A DNA stretch of 64,000 bases, taken from positions 62,001 through 126,000 of the forward strand of contig CAUZLF010000733.1 of NCBI GenBank assembly GCA_963580285.1, written 5' to 3'. A model generated the notes under the pieces. It worked only from the letters and a program-made list of their open reading frames with translations. It was not told the DNA's origin and made no database searches. Origin of the DNA: Lucinisca nassula (lineage: Eukaryota > Mollusca > Bivalvia > Lucinida > Lucinidae). The position numbers and the translations under genes were made by a program. Position 1 is the first letter of the stretch, and the number at the start of each line of letters is the position of its first letter. Below are positions 21,901 through 34,159 of this stretch, piece by piece.

Positions 21901-23835
21901 GGTGCGCAGACATTTGCTCACAAGACAATTGCCCACAAGACAGTTGCTCACAAGACAATTGCTCACAAGACAATTGCCCACAACCTTAATGGAAAATAGG
22001 ACAATTGCTCACAACACTATTTTTTCACTGACTGACTGACAGATGTTTTTAAGGTAACCGGGCGCCATGGGCACATAGGGGCTACCCCCAGTTCGCCATC
22101 TGGGATTAGTTGTAGGTACTGCTCTTTTCCCTAGGCTGCCAATATGCTGACTCCTGTCTGCTTGACAGTTATCAGCTAGCCAATTGGGAGTCGGGTGACT
22201 TCTTTCGCGGAGGATGTGAGAAGTAGGTCCATCCCACCTCCCACATCCCCCGCTCAAGATGTCATGTAGGCACAGAACGCACCCAATGTTAAGCGTTTGT
22301 CCTGTAAAATGGGCAGTCCTCTGGCGGGGTTCGAATTTTGAATGCAGATGCAGACCAATGGTCGGGCTCTAGAATGTGGTGACACGTTGCCAATTCCGGC
22401 TGCAAAATGTGTCATTACACAGCCCTTGTCTGACCGAGGAAAAAAGCTTCTCATGCATTATCGGTTTTGGCTTCCATTAGACTCTACCCCCACCCCTGCC
22501 GTGGTAGAGAAAACGCCTTGGACACGGTGCTTGTTAAAGGGTGATAATGCATGTAATTTTGAATTTTGAACGGCGGCCAAAAGTGAGCCAGGAAGGGTTA
22601 CTATTAGACCAGCCATTTTCGGCTATTGCAAAATGTCCTAGTACCCGTGCTCTACCACCTTGAGAACACGCCTATGCTGTGTCGCTACCCCCCAGGTCTC
22701 TACAAAGATAATCTTGGTAGTACCATGTACTACTGGCCCCTACTTTCGTCGCGTTGGGATGTCATATGTTGGTGTTTTGGTTGTTGCTTTTCTCTTAGTG
22801 TGTAGTTAATTCAGCCAATCAGTGTGCAGTTGTTGACTTCTATCGCGGAGGATGCGAAAGGAGGTCAATCCTATTTTGCTTCTTAGCTTTCCAGTTTCTG
22901 ATTTTTTCATGATTTCATTTTAATTTTTATATCATCTAATTATGGGAACTATTTTTTCCTTGGATTGCAACTATAATTAGTGATAATTGGATTTCAACTA
23001 GTAAGCGATAATTGAAACATTAGTAGTTTATTAATAACACCAATTTTAGGTGATACATGAAAAAAAACAACAACTCACATTTAATTAATTAAGGAGATCA
23101 AATGAATTAATAAAACTTTGGAAACAAACAAAAAAAAAATAAATAAATAATGGTTAATTTTAATGAATGATGAGTATATTTATCAAGCTGCTTAACGGCC
23201 CCTGCCCACCGGGGCATGAAGAAATAGATGGGCTGCATGGTGCTTCCACCCAGAGCTGAAACTGACCGCACACGAGTACTTGTAAACAGCTTATATGATC
23301 TAAGCCTGCCCAGGCAAAGCGGTGCGAGTCGGATCGTCGATGCTATTAAACCCTATTTGTTTAATTGGGAGACAGGGCTTAAGATGTCATTTCATCTCAA
23401 TGTCGAGTAAAAAGCCCACAAAATTGGAAGCAACGCCTCCAAAAAGACCTATATAGTGTTGACGGGGACATTAAACCTCAACTCAATCAATCAATCAAAA
23501 TCAAGCTGCTTAATATATAATATTGATAATTTAAGTTGACAACTGCCAATAGGGCTATCATTTCATCCAACTACTGATGCCTAAATTATCACTAATTAGT
23601 TGAAATCTAGCTGATTAACTGTTGTATAATACTTTCAGGAAGAAATGGTCCCTATAACCTATAGAAAATATAAATAAAAGACTTTCAAAATAAAAATAAA
23701 ATCATGAAAAAAAAAATAGTGTTGTGAGCAATTGTCCTATTTTCCATTAAGGTTGTGGGCAATTGTCTTGTGGGCAATTGTCTTGTGAGCAACTGTCTTG
23801 TGAGCAATTGTCTTGTGGGCAAATGTCATGGAATC
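21901..23835. mobile_element. 1.9-kb element with 8-bp target duplication (hAT-like size)
   Basis: A perfect ATTAAAGC lies at 21893-21900 and 23836-23843. The TIRs of about 130 bp are built from repeats of CACAAGACAATTGC on the left and the complement on the right, and share GACATTTGCYCACAAGAC near the tips. An 8-bp duplication fits hAT or related DDE superfamilies. The tips are diverged (GGTGCGCA and GATTCCAT), so the superfamily is a guess. No transposase frame. Related blocks at 22140-22230 and 22770-22870 share CGCGGAGGATG. A SINE-3 inserted later. Confidence 0.75.
23196..23499 (+). mobile_element. SINE-3 copy with 14-bp target duplication
   Basis: ATCAAGCTGCTTAA is perfectly duplicated at 23182-23195 and 23500-23513. 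The tail is AATCAATCAATCAAA. This is the clearest proof in the window that the family inserts by retrotransposition. Confidence 0.92.
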
Positions 23836-23844
23836 ATTAAAGCA

Positions 23845-23965
23845 CTGGTCCTCCTTATTTGGTCCTCAAATTATACCCCTGGTCCTCTAGAAGACTTGGT
23901 CCTAAGTCCTCTGGTCCTCCAGTAAAAGTCCTCATATTATACCTTCCCTTATTTTTGGTCCAGAA
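23845..23965 (+). repeat. Short TGGTCCTC repeats
   Basis: The phrase CTGGTCCTC or TTGGTCCTC recurs about seven times with irregular spacing. No known family. Confidence 0.5.
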
Positions 23966-24082
23966 CATAGATGGGGCCGTACTAACGAGCAGCTACAGTA
24001 TCTGTTTGGAGCATAAAAAATATGACAATCTGTCATCCCCAAAAATATGCTTGTTGGAGATACGAATGAATGCTATATATAT

Positions 24083-24268
24083 TTTCTTATATCTGCCCTA
24101 AATATAGACTAGACTATCTATGTTTTTTTTTTTGTTTTTTTTTTCAGAATCAAGAAAAATAATGTTTACTTTAGTCCCCAGTTTCACTATTTGAAAGGCG
24201 GGGATGGTGGGGGTGGTGGTTAAGGGGCTCAAAATTAATTAGACGTGTTTTCGTGATGGAATAGAGAA
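24083..24268 (+). mobile_element. MITE-A remnant, hairpin lost
   Basis: The terminal sequence GACGTGTTTTCGTGATG and the distal stem AGTCCCCAGTTTCAC remain. The central hairpin is replaced by T-runs near 24122-24144. Confidence 0.6.
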
Positions 24269-26379
24269 ACCCGAAGACCGGTATGACGTGGCTCTTATAA
24301 ATTAATCAATCAATCAACATTGCAAAGATGATATTGTTTTAAAGAGTATGTTGGTATAAAAAAAATGTACATACCAACTCCAAACAGCTCACAACACCGG
24401 CGTCAAATTCATTTTGGCAATTTTGTCATTTACAGAAAGAATGACCTGTCTAGTACAAGGACCTGTCTAGTACAAGCGTAGCCTGATTGAAATCCATAAA
24501 AAAAAACCTTCGGCACAAACGAAAATTATTTTCTGTTTTGCGACATACTTTCAGTGTTTATTTGTTATAATGATCATCATCAGTAATTATCGATTTTGAA
24601 TATCTTAGAAAAACACATGGCCAAAACAGATGGCTGATGTTACGTAATATATGGGGTGGGAAAAATGACAGATGTAGATAGGTATGTAAGCGGATTAGAT
24701 TATAAAGAGCAGAACTCGCTGTTGACGTAAAAAGAAACGGAAAAATAAACATTTGTGTTGTGCTTGAAGACGGATTTATATGTTACATTTTTGTTGTTGT
24801 TTAGGTTATTTAGGTTATGTCGAGACGGTTACTTTACTTAATCGTTGCGCGGAAAAAGTCACATTAAAAAAGTTACGGAAATAAGATTTTTATCGTTAAT
24901 AATCAATTATTATTATTATTATTATTATTATTTAAAACGACAAAATAACGTTAAACCTATGTTAAAAATGTTCACTTTCGGAAATAAGCACGTTGGAAAT
25001 GGATTTAAAAATGTCTGTCATCCTTTTAGAACCAAAACACAGCCAATCCTACAATTAACACTTGCTTCAAGCGCAGGCTCAGAGCAGCCTGTGAATCCGC
25101 GCAGTCTGATCAAAGCCTTCCATGTTCATTCTGTGGAACAGTGATGGAACGTATAGGATGTAAGGCTTTTCATGCCGCCGGTGAATATTCTGATCTGACT
25201 GTTTGAATGCGCAGGCTGACTTGTCTTCAATGGGCACACATTTAAATTGCAAGAATAGCTGTTTCCGGGGCGTATATGAGTTGCGAGCGAGAACACACAA
25301 ACACACATAAACACACACACACGTCTGCGTGTACACAAGAAAGCTATGTAAAAAAGATTATAATAGTTAAAATAAAAATCACACCCCTATTAACAAAATA
25401 ATAATTAAAGAGCAATTACAAAGAAATTTTAAAAATTCTAAGTATGAAGCAAGGTGAAAGCAGACACAAGGAGGGTCATTTTATTGAAAACCGCATGAAA
25501 AAATTCTCATTCGTTCCAAAGTTATGCGCATTTATATTTGATGCATACCTAATTTCCTCTAAGAGTAGCCTCCCCTGAATTTTCTTTGATTTTAACCCAC
25601 AATGCCATATTCTGTGATGTCATAGTGGCTTTGAACTTATTTAAAAAAAATTTAAACTACCATATTTTCCATTTTGCAGTTGCCTCATACACTTTTCTCA
25701 TGTCCTTTGATTACTGTGTATCTTGTTCAGAATTTAGGATAGAAATGAGAAATTTGATTTTGAAATTTCAAGCTTAAATTTACAATTAAAGTATTTTTTT
25801 AAAAATGTTTAAAACTACCATTTAATTCAAAATTTCATTGCAACTAGCTAATGTAAGTGTTTTCACATGCCTTTTGAACAGATCTGTAAGTCGTGTATGT
25901 TAAATCATCCGCTTACATAAACAGGAACTTGAATTTAAATTATTTTAAAAAATATTTAAAATTTGAATTTAAGGTTTGCAATTGAAAATATGAGAAAACT
26001 GGTTTAGCATTTCAGTTGAAATCAGTTTAAATAATTCAAATAGATGAATATACAGTTCCTAAGGGCTATAAAACACAAGGTATTTCATATTTAAAAAAGT
26101 TCAAAAAATTTAATGTGCATCTATGACATCATAGAATACCTCATGAATATTAATGAGGCATTCTGAAGCTGCTCTGTTTCCATTAAATATTTCACACTTC
26201 AAATTGTAATATCTTGGAAACTTACAAAGATAATTTGATGCGGTTTTCGCCCTTTGATTCCTTTAATCAATGTCTTTGTAAATTTAATGGATTTCTATAC
26301 CTTTGTATATGACCTTTAAATTAGCGGCCTTTCACTGCAATTCTCGCCAACTTGAAGTGCGAAGATGACGCTTTTCTAA
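24269..26379. other. Non-coding AT-rich stretch
   Basis: No gene recognised. It holds a (TTA)n tract at 24907-24932, a short CA tract near 25295-25322, and phrases such as GCGCAGGCTGACTTG (25210) that recur in similar form elsewhere in the window. Confidence 0.5.
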
Positions 26380-26550
26380 TTGGCCAGGATTTTTGTCCGA
26401 ATAAACACAAAGCCAACTGGGTGTGACTTGGCACACTTGCAGTGCATATGAGACTTTTTAATTGGCCAGGATTTATGTCCGAATAAACACAAAAGCCAAC
26501 TGGGCGTGACTTGGCACACTTGCAGTGCGTATGGGGAAGGATTTATGTCC
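26380..26550 (+). repeat. 80-bp tandem duplication, two copies plus a part
   Basis: The unit begins TTGGCCAGGATTTATGTCCG and includes CAACTGGGCGTGACTTGGC. It occurs near 26381 and 26462, with a partial third unit near 26536. Confidence 0.8.
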
Positions 26551-27087
26551 GAAATAAGTTTTACATTGTAGAAATGTTATTTATATTTTATTCATATCTT
26601 TTAACGTGATTCCTTTAAATAAATAATTAATAAATAAATAAAAAAAATGATGATGATGATAATAATAATAAAAGATGATCATGAATTTCATCATTTTTTT
26701 TATTTTTCTTGATCATAGGCTAGAAAATATTTTATGTCCGTTTTCATGAACTTAACTATGTTTCTATGTTTGATTTGTGGTTTATTCTAACACAGCGCGC
26801 CTATATAGGCAATGGAAAATAACTGTGTTTTATTCTGCAACAAATCTCAGCTCGGAAGAGCGTGACGAGTGACGTCATTAAAATTCCCAATTTATGACGT
26901 CACTAGTCGATTTCCTTGACGTTAGACGGTGTAACGTCATTTTCTCGCATCGAAAACGTAAGAAAAGGATATAAATGCATGTGTTTCAGTCGATAATTTT
27001 AGCGGGATTTCTTCTAACAATGGCGAAAGGTTGTGAGATTTTGAAGGAAACAACAACATGATTGCCGATTTTCAGCGTGTTAGAATC

Positions 27088-27258
27088 GAAATAGATCAGC
27101 TCTTGTCTGTGATTTGTTGAGTAATAAATCACAGTTTGTCGGTCAGTTGTAAGTAGACAAATCACGCGCGCTACGCGCTTGTGATTTGTCTACTTTACAA
27201 CTGACCTCCAAACTGTGATTTATTACTCAACAAATCACAGCTAGAGCTGATCTATTTC
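27088..27258. mobile_element. 171-bp foldback hairpin
   Basis: Outer arms AAATAGATCAGCTCT and AGAGCTGATCTATTT enclose TGTGATTTGTTGAGTAATAA and its complement. An inner stem, AAGTAGACAAATCACGCGCG, surrounds the loop near 27172. The sequence is almost wholly self-complementary, as in recently made foldback MITEs. Confidence 0.75.
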
Positions 27259-27282
27259 TTAAACAACGACGTCATCACTATT

Positions 27283-27521
27283 TAGGTTATTTTGGAGACG
27301 TTGCTTTCAATTTTTTGGGACTTTTATCCGACATTGAAATGTAATGACACTTCAAGCCCTGCCACCAAATACCCCCGCCCCCACTAGTGTTTATATGCAT
27401 GGAGGGTCTAACTTAGATCTTCTAAGCGGGTTACCAGTACTCATGTGCAGTCAGTTTCAGCTCCGCGCGTGGAAGCACCATGCAGCCCAATCTATTTCTC
27501 CAAGCCCCGATGGGCGGGGTC
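27283..27521 (-). mobile_element. SINE-3 copy, tail lost
   Basis: Retains TTTTGGAGACGTTGCTTTC through AAGCCCCGATGGGCGGGG, with extra C-rich bases near 27370. Confidence 0.75.
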
Positions 27522-27605
27522 TATGACCTTATTGTGAGTATGCGTGTTTAACAGCCTAGGAAAGGCCGAAAAATACGCAATTTACACCTCCTCCCTTCAA
27601 ATTCA

Positions 27606-27720
27606 ATAAAACATAAAAGTGGGAGTTACAAGGGTAGAAATTATTGTCCAAAATGTTGTCAAAACATGGACGAGGTTGACAAACGAGCACTCACAATCTA
27701 TGTTTTGACTGGAAATGCTT
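27606..27720 (-). mobile_element. MITE-A remnant, strongly decayed
   Basis: AAAAGTGGGAGTTACAAGGG and GAGCACTCACAATCTATGTT correspond to the distal stem and one hairpin arm. Confidence 0.4.
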
Positions 27721-28224
27721 TTTTTTTTCATTTGAAAAATCCAAATGCTAGTTTTAGAGAATTATAAGGAACAATTTTGGCAATTTTGATGCGTGTGTGG
27801 GTGTGGGATAGGGGGTGCGATTCTAATGAATGTTCACAACATTTCTTTCTTGTAGTACAAATTAGAGGAAAACGGTCTATTACATAACCTTATTTGAATT
27901 CTTTTTTACGCCAAAGTCCTAATAACGGCCAGTCTTTAGGGAACGAACATTACCGTTATAAAGAGGGCCATCTGTAACAACAACAACAGCAGCAGCAGCA
28001 GCAATAATAACAACAACGATAGTGATAATAATAGCAATAATAATATGAAAATGGTGATAATGATGATAGAAGTAATTATCACCATTTTTTTTATTGTACT
28101 CGACCAAAGACATATTAAATACTTTTTGTTCTTGTTTTGGATCAACATTGAAACAATGTTAGAACAACGTCAGTGTCGTACATGACAACTCGTTCCGATA
28201 TTATACTGTTTGTACTTGTAGTCA

Positions 28225-28349
28225 ATCAGAAGCCTCTGTGGTGTAGTGGTTACGCTACTCGCCTTGTAAACCAGGCGGATGAGTCTTTAAACCGAGGTCC
28301 CGTCTCCGTATGACCTTAGCTGTTGGTGGGACGTAAAACTAGAACACTC
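28225..28349 (+). mobile_element. SINE-5, short tRNA-headed SINE
   Basis: The head is GCCTCTGTGGTGTAGTGG (A box), followed by a degraded B-box region, and the tail is GGGACGTAAAACTAGAACAC. A perfect 11-bp target duplication, ACTTGTAGTCA, lies at 28214-28224 and 28350-28360. The tail resembles those of SINE-1, 3, 4 and 6. Confidence 0.85.
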
Positions 28350-28360
28350 ACTTGTAGTCA

Positions 28361-31300
28361 TTCATCAGCTGTTCATACCGGAGAAGAGCCACATTACATT
28401 TTATGAGCCGGGCACGATAAAAGGGGGTCTTTCAAGGTATAGGAAATTTGCATTAGTTTCTGCCCACGCTTGGATTCTGATGAAACTATGCACAATAATT
28501 GCCTTGGGTATAACCATTATAATTACGATGCATTCGCTTTTAAATTTTATTTCCGTAGTACATTTATTACATATTTTATGAAGTCTCTATCACAACAGAG
28601 AGTGCTCTCATGTAAACTTGTCTACAGTATTCAGAGTTTCATATATCTAATGCTGATGTGTTTTATGAATTAAAGCCATAATTGGTGAGTTAGTTGATAC
28701 TATGAATGACATCATATGTCTAGTAATAGTGGCAGGGCATTCAGTTTTCTTTGATGGTGTCCCCATATTTCAGCTCCTATTTTTGTATTCATTAAAATTG
28801 TATATGCATTTTTACCATGTTCCAATTTTTGTCAAGACACCATTTTAGCATAAAAACTACCCACATATCTTAGGAACATGTTGATGAATTTTGATGGAAA
28901 TTGAGGACCGGTAACATTGTGTTTTAACAGACTGAATACTGATAGTCCTGATTCCGTAAAATGTGAAATTATATGATTATCATGTTTTGGTCATGCTGTT
29001 TAATAATACTTTACTATTGCTTTCAATTTGGATGGCTATTGTGTAAAATAGTTTGTTTAAGTAGTTCATAGCATAATTATAAGTATTATTTCAAAATATC
29101 CATTTCGGTAAGTTTGCCCCCTATGGAACAAACTATTTTGTCTACAGAACTATACCGCAAAGGTTTTGATGACAAACATCATCAAACGCACCCATGTAAT
29201 CATGTGCACAGTTTTCTTTCTGTCTTTCTTGTCTAATTTGGCAATGGTGCTAACGTGATGTTTAGATTTAACATTCAAATAAACAACATTCCAGTCACTT
29301 TAGATGTTGCTTCAGATTTTGTGAGATTTGTTATCCGACGCGAGATAAATGACTCTCAAGTTAAATCGTTGTTTGTTTATTTAACCCTAACTGTTCATTT
29401 AAAAAGAAAGGTTTACTCAATAACACTTGGGAAAATCAATAACACTTGAGATTACTTTTCCTTGACATTAAGTTTTCAGAATTTGTATCTGCATAGGCAC
29501 TAGCCAATCTATCTTTTTTGTATAGCCCCTATGAACGAAATCAAACGGCTTCCTGAAGCTGTATTCCAAAGCCATTTGAATATGCTTTTAGAATTCACAT
29601 GGTCGTACATTCGTCAGTGTTCCAAATCTTATGTGATCATGATTGTGTTGTCTATATAGTTATAAAGGTCTTTCACTTCATTTACCTGTCTCAGCAGTTG
29701 TTGCAGTAATTACAAAGCACATTATGTAAGATATCAAGAAGCATTTAAACTGTTGATAATAATTATTCAATCTGTGAGAAGTTATCGCATTACTCATAGG
29801 ATTGTAAATTATTTTCAGTAAAAACATTGTGATGCTTTTTTTCCGTCCAAACACTGCAATGCTCTTTCTAAGCTGAAAGATACATTGCACAGAAATGTAC
29901 TGGTAATTATTAATGAACAAAAGCAAGCAAGAACAGTGCTTAAAAAAACAGTGAACTTGCATTCAGCAGAAACATTCAAGAAGTGGTTGAAAGTTTTACA
30001 ACCAGAAAAAATACTAAAAGCTCGCTTCTGATAAATTAACCACTATATTGACAAAGTAAATAGAAAAAAAAATAAGAGACTAAAGAAACGTCAACAATTA
30101 CAAAACCAATGCAGAAAAGAGACATATTTATGTTTGTGTACTATAAGGAAGGAAACTGTTTCTCTCCCTGTCTAATAGCAAAATTTCTCTAGGTCGTGGA
30201 ACAGCTTTGTTTACAACAAATATTCTGCGCCTAATCCATCAATGATATCTTTTGCAACAGAAACTAAATATCAGTGACATTTCGATTTTTGGAAATACTA
30301 ACCAATAATTACTGTAACTTTTTTGTTATGATAATAATCCAGTGTTCATAAAGACAGTATATCTAAGGCTTAATCTGGCCATGGATTTATCAACGGAACA
30401 ATTTTTACTAGTAACAACAAACCACTGACCATTGCGTCCTTGCATACCAGCTTGGTATGGAAATGAAAATAATGGATCTCCTTTCCTTACACCTATTTGA
30501 GTAGCATGACTTTTGCAAAGTCATTAAATAAAGTTGCACGTGTTCACAATAATTTTGCTGCTAATAAAATAGCAATATAATGTTGTTAAGCCTAATTTGT
30601 TGATTAGAATACCTTTTGAGTTAGTGTTTTACTATCTACTATTTTGGATAGATCATAGTGTATAAATGAAAGAAAAATATCATAAATTCATGATATTTTA
30701 ACAGTTTCTAAGCTAGATCAGCTCAGTATGTATTCATTTTGATTTGTATAATCTCATTTTTATTACGTAAGTGTTACGAATTGCCTTTTTGTAAGGTTCT
30801 TGGATGATTTCAATAAAATAGTAAATTTTGCAGAAACGACTTACATCCATTAAAGGTGTAAAACTACAGTGTTTCCGGTTTCGGATTTTCATGAAATTTG
30901 GCATAGCTAAAGAAGATACATATGGCAAGTTTTCCTAGCAAAATGAAGTCTTGACAAAGACTAGAACATATTTTTCTTAGGGATTGAATTTTGATAATTT
31001 TTTAAAATTTTAATTAAAAAATGAGATTTTTGATAATTGTTTTATCAGAAAATGTAAACTTTAATTAATTCAAAAGTTTTTTTTAGTATCAAAGGAATGC
31101 CTATGGAGTTCTGCATTCAATCCAGTTCACAGATCTTGAAACTAAATAAAACATAAGATTTAAGACGCACTTATTTAGAGGCAGACACCAGTTCATGGAG
31201 GGAGTCAGTTAGAGTGGCCTCCTGAGTCCTACTTTGATTTATATAATTTATCAAATGCATTTTTATAGGTCGTATATGCTGAGTTATTAATATACACAGT

Positions 31301-31555
31301 TTAAAGAAAAAACATGCATGGGCACAAATGAAAGACCCCCTTTACAAAGATATGCTCGCCATGCGAAGAGTGGAAGACAAGACCAGGCCGCGTCTCCGCG
31401 CAATCTGATTAGTGTTTTCGATGGCACCATAAAAAAACAACTAAGCTTTCCTAGCCACCGACAAACCGAGACTACGACCAGACTGCGCATCATTTAGCGC
31501 TAAAATACTAAAACTAGCGTTTTTTTTTTTTTTTTTTTTTGTCAGGTTACTTCTT
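28361..31555. other. 3.2 kb AT-rich sequence without recognised features
   Basis: No repeat family, tRNA-like box or convincing coding frame was found. Short frames (for example at 29255-29449 and 29678-29962) show no domain. A T-run begins near 31520. Confidence 0.5.
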
Positions 31556-31559
31556 CTTT

Positions 31560-31700
31560 CTACTGCAAATATAAATAGGTAGCGCTCGTTAGAACCACCT
31601 AAATGAAGAGGTTTTTATGAGTACCCACATTCTGTGTAAGGGGTATGATAAATACCTGGTAAATTCCGTAACATTATAGGTGGGGTTTAGAGGGGCGTTC
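31560..31700 (+). mobile_element. MITE-A remnant
   Basis: Hairpin arms GCGCTCGTTAGAACCACCT and TTTTTATGAGTACCCAC are still partly complementary. GGTGGGGTTTAGAGGGGCG is the distal part. Confidence 0.55.
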
Positions 31701-31730
31701 GCCGCACTGGCTGTATAAATGTAATTGAAG

Positions 31731-31904
31731 CCATTCACCTTATTTGCATTATCTGCTGGTTCCTAGTCTGAAGGTTATCAGTGTTGGAAAAATAGGTAAC
31801 CAGACCCCCATGACAAGGTCAGGGGGGTCTGGTTATATGTTTTTTTTTAAATATTGACAATGTGCAAGCTGGGAGCCAGCAAATAATGCAAATATGGTGA
31901 ATGG
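31731..31904. mobile_element. 174-bp foldback MITE
   Basis: Ends CCATTCACCTTATTTGCATT and its near complement at 31880-31904 continue into CTGCTGGTTCCTAG / CTGGGAGCCAGC. A central stem, GTAACCAGACCCCC / GGGGGGTCTGGTTA, is present. A relative lies at 61460-61585. Confidence 0.7.
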
Positions 31905-32047
31905 TAGTCGATATACAGTAGTTTGCACTCTAGCAATAGTTACCTTACGTAACAAAGATTATGACAGGCAGTAATCATGTATATTGTAGGTAAAACTTTC
32001 CTAGATGTGAAAGGGCTACATTAACCCCTAACCCAAATTTTCATGAG

Positions 32048-32280
32048 TTTGTTTTTGTTTGTTTGAATTGAGGTTCTATTTTTGGAGACGTTGCTTCCGA
32101 TTTTTTCGGACTTTTACCCGACATTGAGATGAAATGACATCTCAAGCCCTATCGCCCATAGAAAACGCTAGGGTTTCAGATGCGGTCCGACTCGCATCAC
32201 TTTTCCTGGGCAGACTTAGACCTAAGCTGTTTACCGGTATTCAAGTTCGGTCGGTGTCAGCTCTGCGCCGACTGTTTTCC
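32048..32280 (-). mobile_element. SINE-3 copy with internal deletion
   Basis: Runs from GTTTGTTTGAATTGAGG to CAGCTCTGCGCCGAC. The 5' end and the segment after the tail are missing. Confidence 0.75.
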
Positions 32281-32440
32281 AGTGTCCCCAAAAGGAGGAA
32301 AGTTACGTTTTCTTTAAAATGAAAGATAATTATGATGATGATGATGATGATGATAATCTACGTTGAAAAGGTTCAAATCAGCTTTTGATAAATGGTAAAA
32401 AGATGCAAAATATCTTGTTGTCCTTCAAAATGTATTGGAG

Positions 32441-32492
32441 TCTCTCTCTCTCTTTCTCTCTCTCTCTCTCACTCTTTCTCTCTCTCTCTCTC

Positions 32493-32527
<35 letters not shown>
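32441..32527 (+). repeat. (TC)n microsatellite
   Basis: About 87 bp of TC with a few interruptions. Confidence 0.95.
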
Positions 32528-32530
<3 letters not shown>

Positions 32531-32872
32531 CTGCGTAGATCGAAAGGAAGGTTCTATCATGTGCACCCAGTTATGACTTCGATCACCATATGTCCTTCTT
32601 CATTTTGAATGCAGACGCTTTTGGTCAAACACAACAAAGACTCTGATCAGAATCGACGCCGCCATTTTTCCTGGACAGGCTAAGATCTAAGCGGTTCACT
32701 TGAATGAATATATCGAGTAATCTGACTGGCTGATAGCTGGTAATTGGTGTGGCTGAATTAATATATTCATCAGGAGAAGAGTTAATAATGCCCGAAAGCT
32801 CACAATTGTAATGTTACAGATTGGAGTCATATGAATGTATTGTGACCATGTGACACACCTACTAACCATATA

Positions 32873-32932
32873 CAGTGAAACTATGCTATCTCGAACACGG
32901 GTTCTCGTTTACCGAGTAATTCGAAATCATTC
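32873..32932 (+). mobile_element. Solo pogo/Tigger-like end
   Basis: TACAGTGAAACTATGCTATC followed by TCGAACACGGG resembles the CAGT...TCGAACAC ends of the element at 57535. No partner end was found nearby. Confidence 0.4.
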
Positions 32933-32992
32933 TGCAGTCTACCTCTTGTTATTTATGTTTTAGGTAAGCTTAAGGCGGTCTGTTTGATTGTA

Positions 32993-33285
32993 CCGGCCTC
33001 GGTAGCTAGTCGGATGCGCGTCTGACTGGTGATCAGGGGAACGCGGGTTCGATACCTGCCGGGGTCGGCAACATGTTTTCGTGGAGATTGATCATGAAAT
33101 CTTTTCTGCGGTCATTCTCTCCCTTCCGCTGATTCAAGAAGGGCAGTTGTCAGTTTCTGGCGAAAGTATGTGCACTGTACTGGTTAACCGCTTACGTATA
33201 AGCCTGCCATAGGTAAACTGACCGGCTCAAAAATGACCTAAAATAGTGTTGACTGGGCCGTTAAACTCCAATGCAAACAAACAAA
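32993..33285 (+). mobile_element. SINE-1 full copy with 13-bp target duplication
   Basis: The head is CGGCCTCGGTAGCTAGTCGG with B box GGGTTCGATACC. The body includes GTGGAGATTGATCATGA and the tail is GGGCCGTTAAACTCCAATGC plus CAAA repeats. CTGTTTGATTGTA is perfect at 32980-32992 and 33286-33298. Confidence 0.92.
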
Positions 33286-33503
33286 CTGTTTGATTGTATC
33301 ATGTTGTGTGTACTCGTTAGCGATTCTAATACATACAAACAACGTACATACACATATTTATTACATGCTTAATCGAAAATAAATTCTGAGGACATCCCGA
33401 AAGGATAAATAGGTGCGAGTCGGACCACTAACGACTATATAATTTTGACCCCTTGAACCCCACTTTTGTGTAGAAAAACTGAGGTTTACAGGGGTATGCA
33501 TTA

Positions 33504-34159
33504 CAAAGGACACCCGTTATAACCACAGTTTTTGTTCCCAATTATTGTGTCGTTATAAAGAATTTGGCGTTATAAAGAATCCCAGGTAGGAGTATGATAG
33601 CTAATGAAAGGCCTTTTCTCCATTATTACTCAAAGAAACAAATGTTATAGACATCCTCGGTGGGGATTCTAACAAATTTCTATAAAATTTGTTTCTTGGA
33701 GCATGTGATTACAAGACCCTTTCATGACTATGGACTCGATTTGTGCAATTCCAACCCGAGGGAAACCCACGCCACTAGAAACCGAGGCTAACATCACGTA
33801 AACAAAGTCCGTGATATGAATAACCCCATAAACCCCACTTTTTATAGAGACAACAGGGGTTTAAGGGGATATTCATTAGTTTTCTTATTTCTGCTCCAAG
33901 ACATAGGGTGTGGGTATTCGTTAGAACCGCCTCGATGTGGCGGTTCTAACGAGCACACACAACCTATGTTTGCAGTATAAACAAGAAAAATGCCACGAAT
34001 TTTCATAAAAAGTAGCCATTTTGGAGATGTGAAAAAATGCACTATGCTGCACGGGTATGTTATCGTAATGAGCCTTCAGCTAAGCTGCTATTCCATTCAA
34101 ATTGTCGTTATAACGAGTTTTGCCGTCATAACGAATGTCGGTATAAAGAGGATTGTCTG
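33504..34159. mobile_element. 656-bp pogo/Tigger-like MITE with TA target
   Basis: TA flanks both ends (33502-33503 and 34160-34161). The ends are rich in GTTATAACCAC / GTTATAACGAG motifs and share CA, CGTTATA and spacing, though only about 60% identical. It contains a MITE-A at 33792-33995. Confidence 0.55.
33792..33995 (-). mobile_element. MITE-A copy (subfamily 2) nested in pogo-like MITE
   Basis: One end is CATCACGTAAACAAAGTCCG, like the distal end of the copy at 56075. The hairpin is TTCGTTAGAACCGCCTCGA / GGCGGTTCTAACGAGC. The other TIR is truncated. Confidence 0.75.

Noticed and set aside
28361..31555. Hidden gene in the long AT-rich interior
   Set aside because: Six-frame frames are short, uneven in composition and lack recognisable motifs or paired splice signals.
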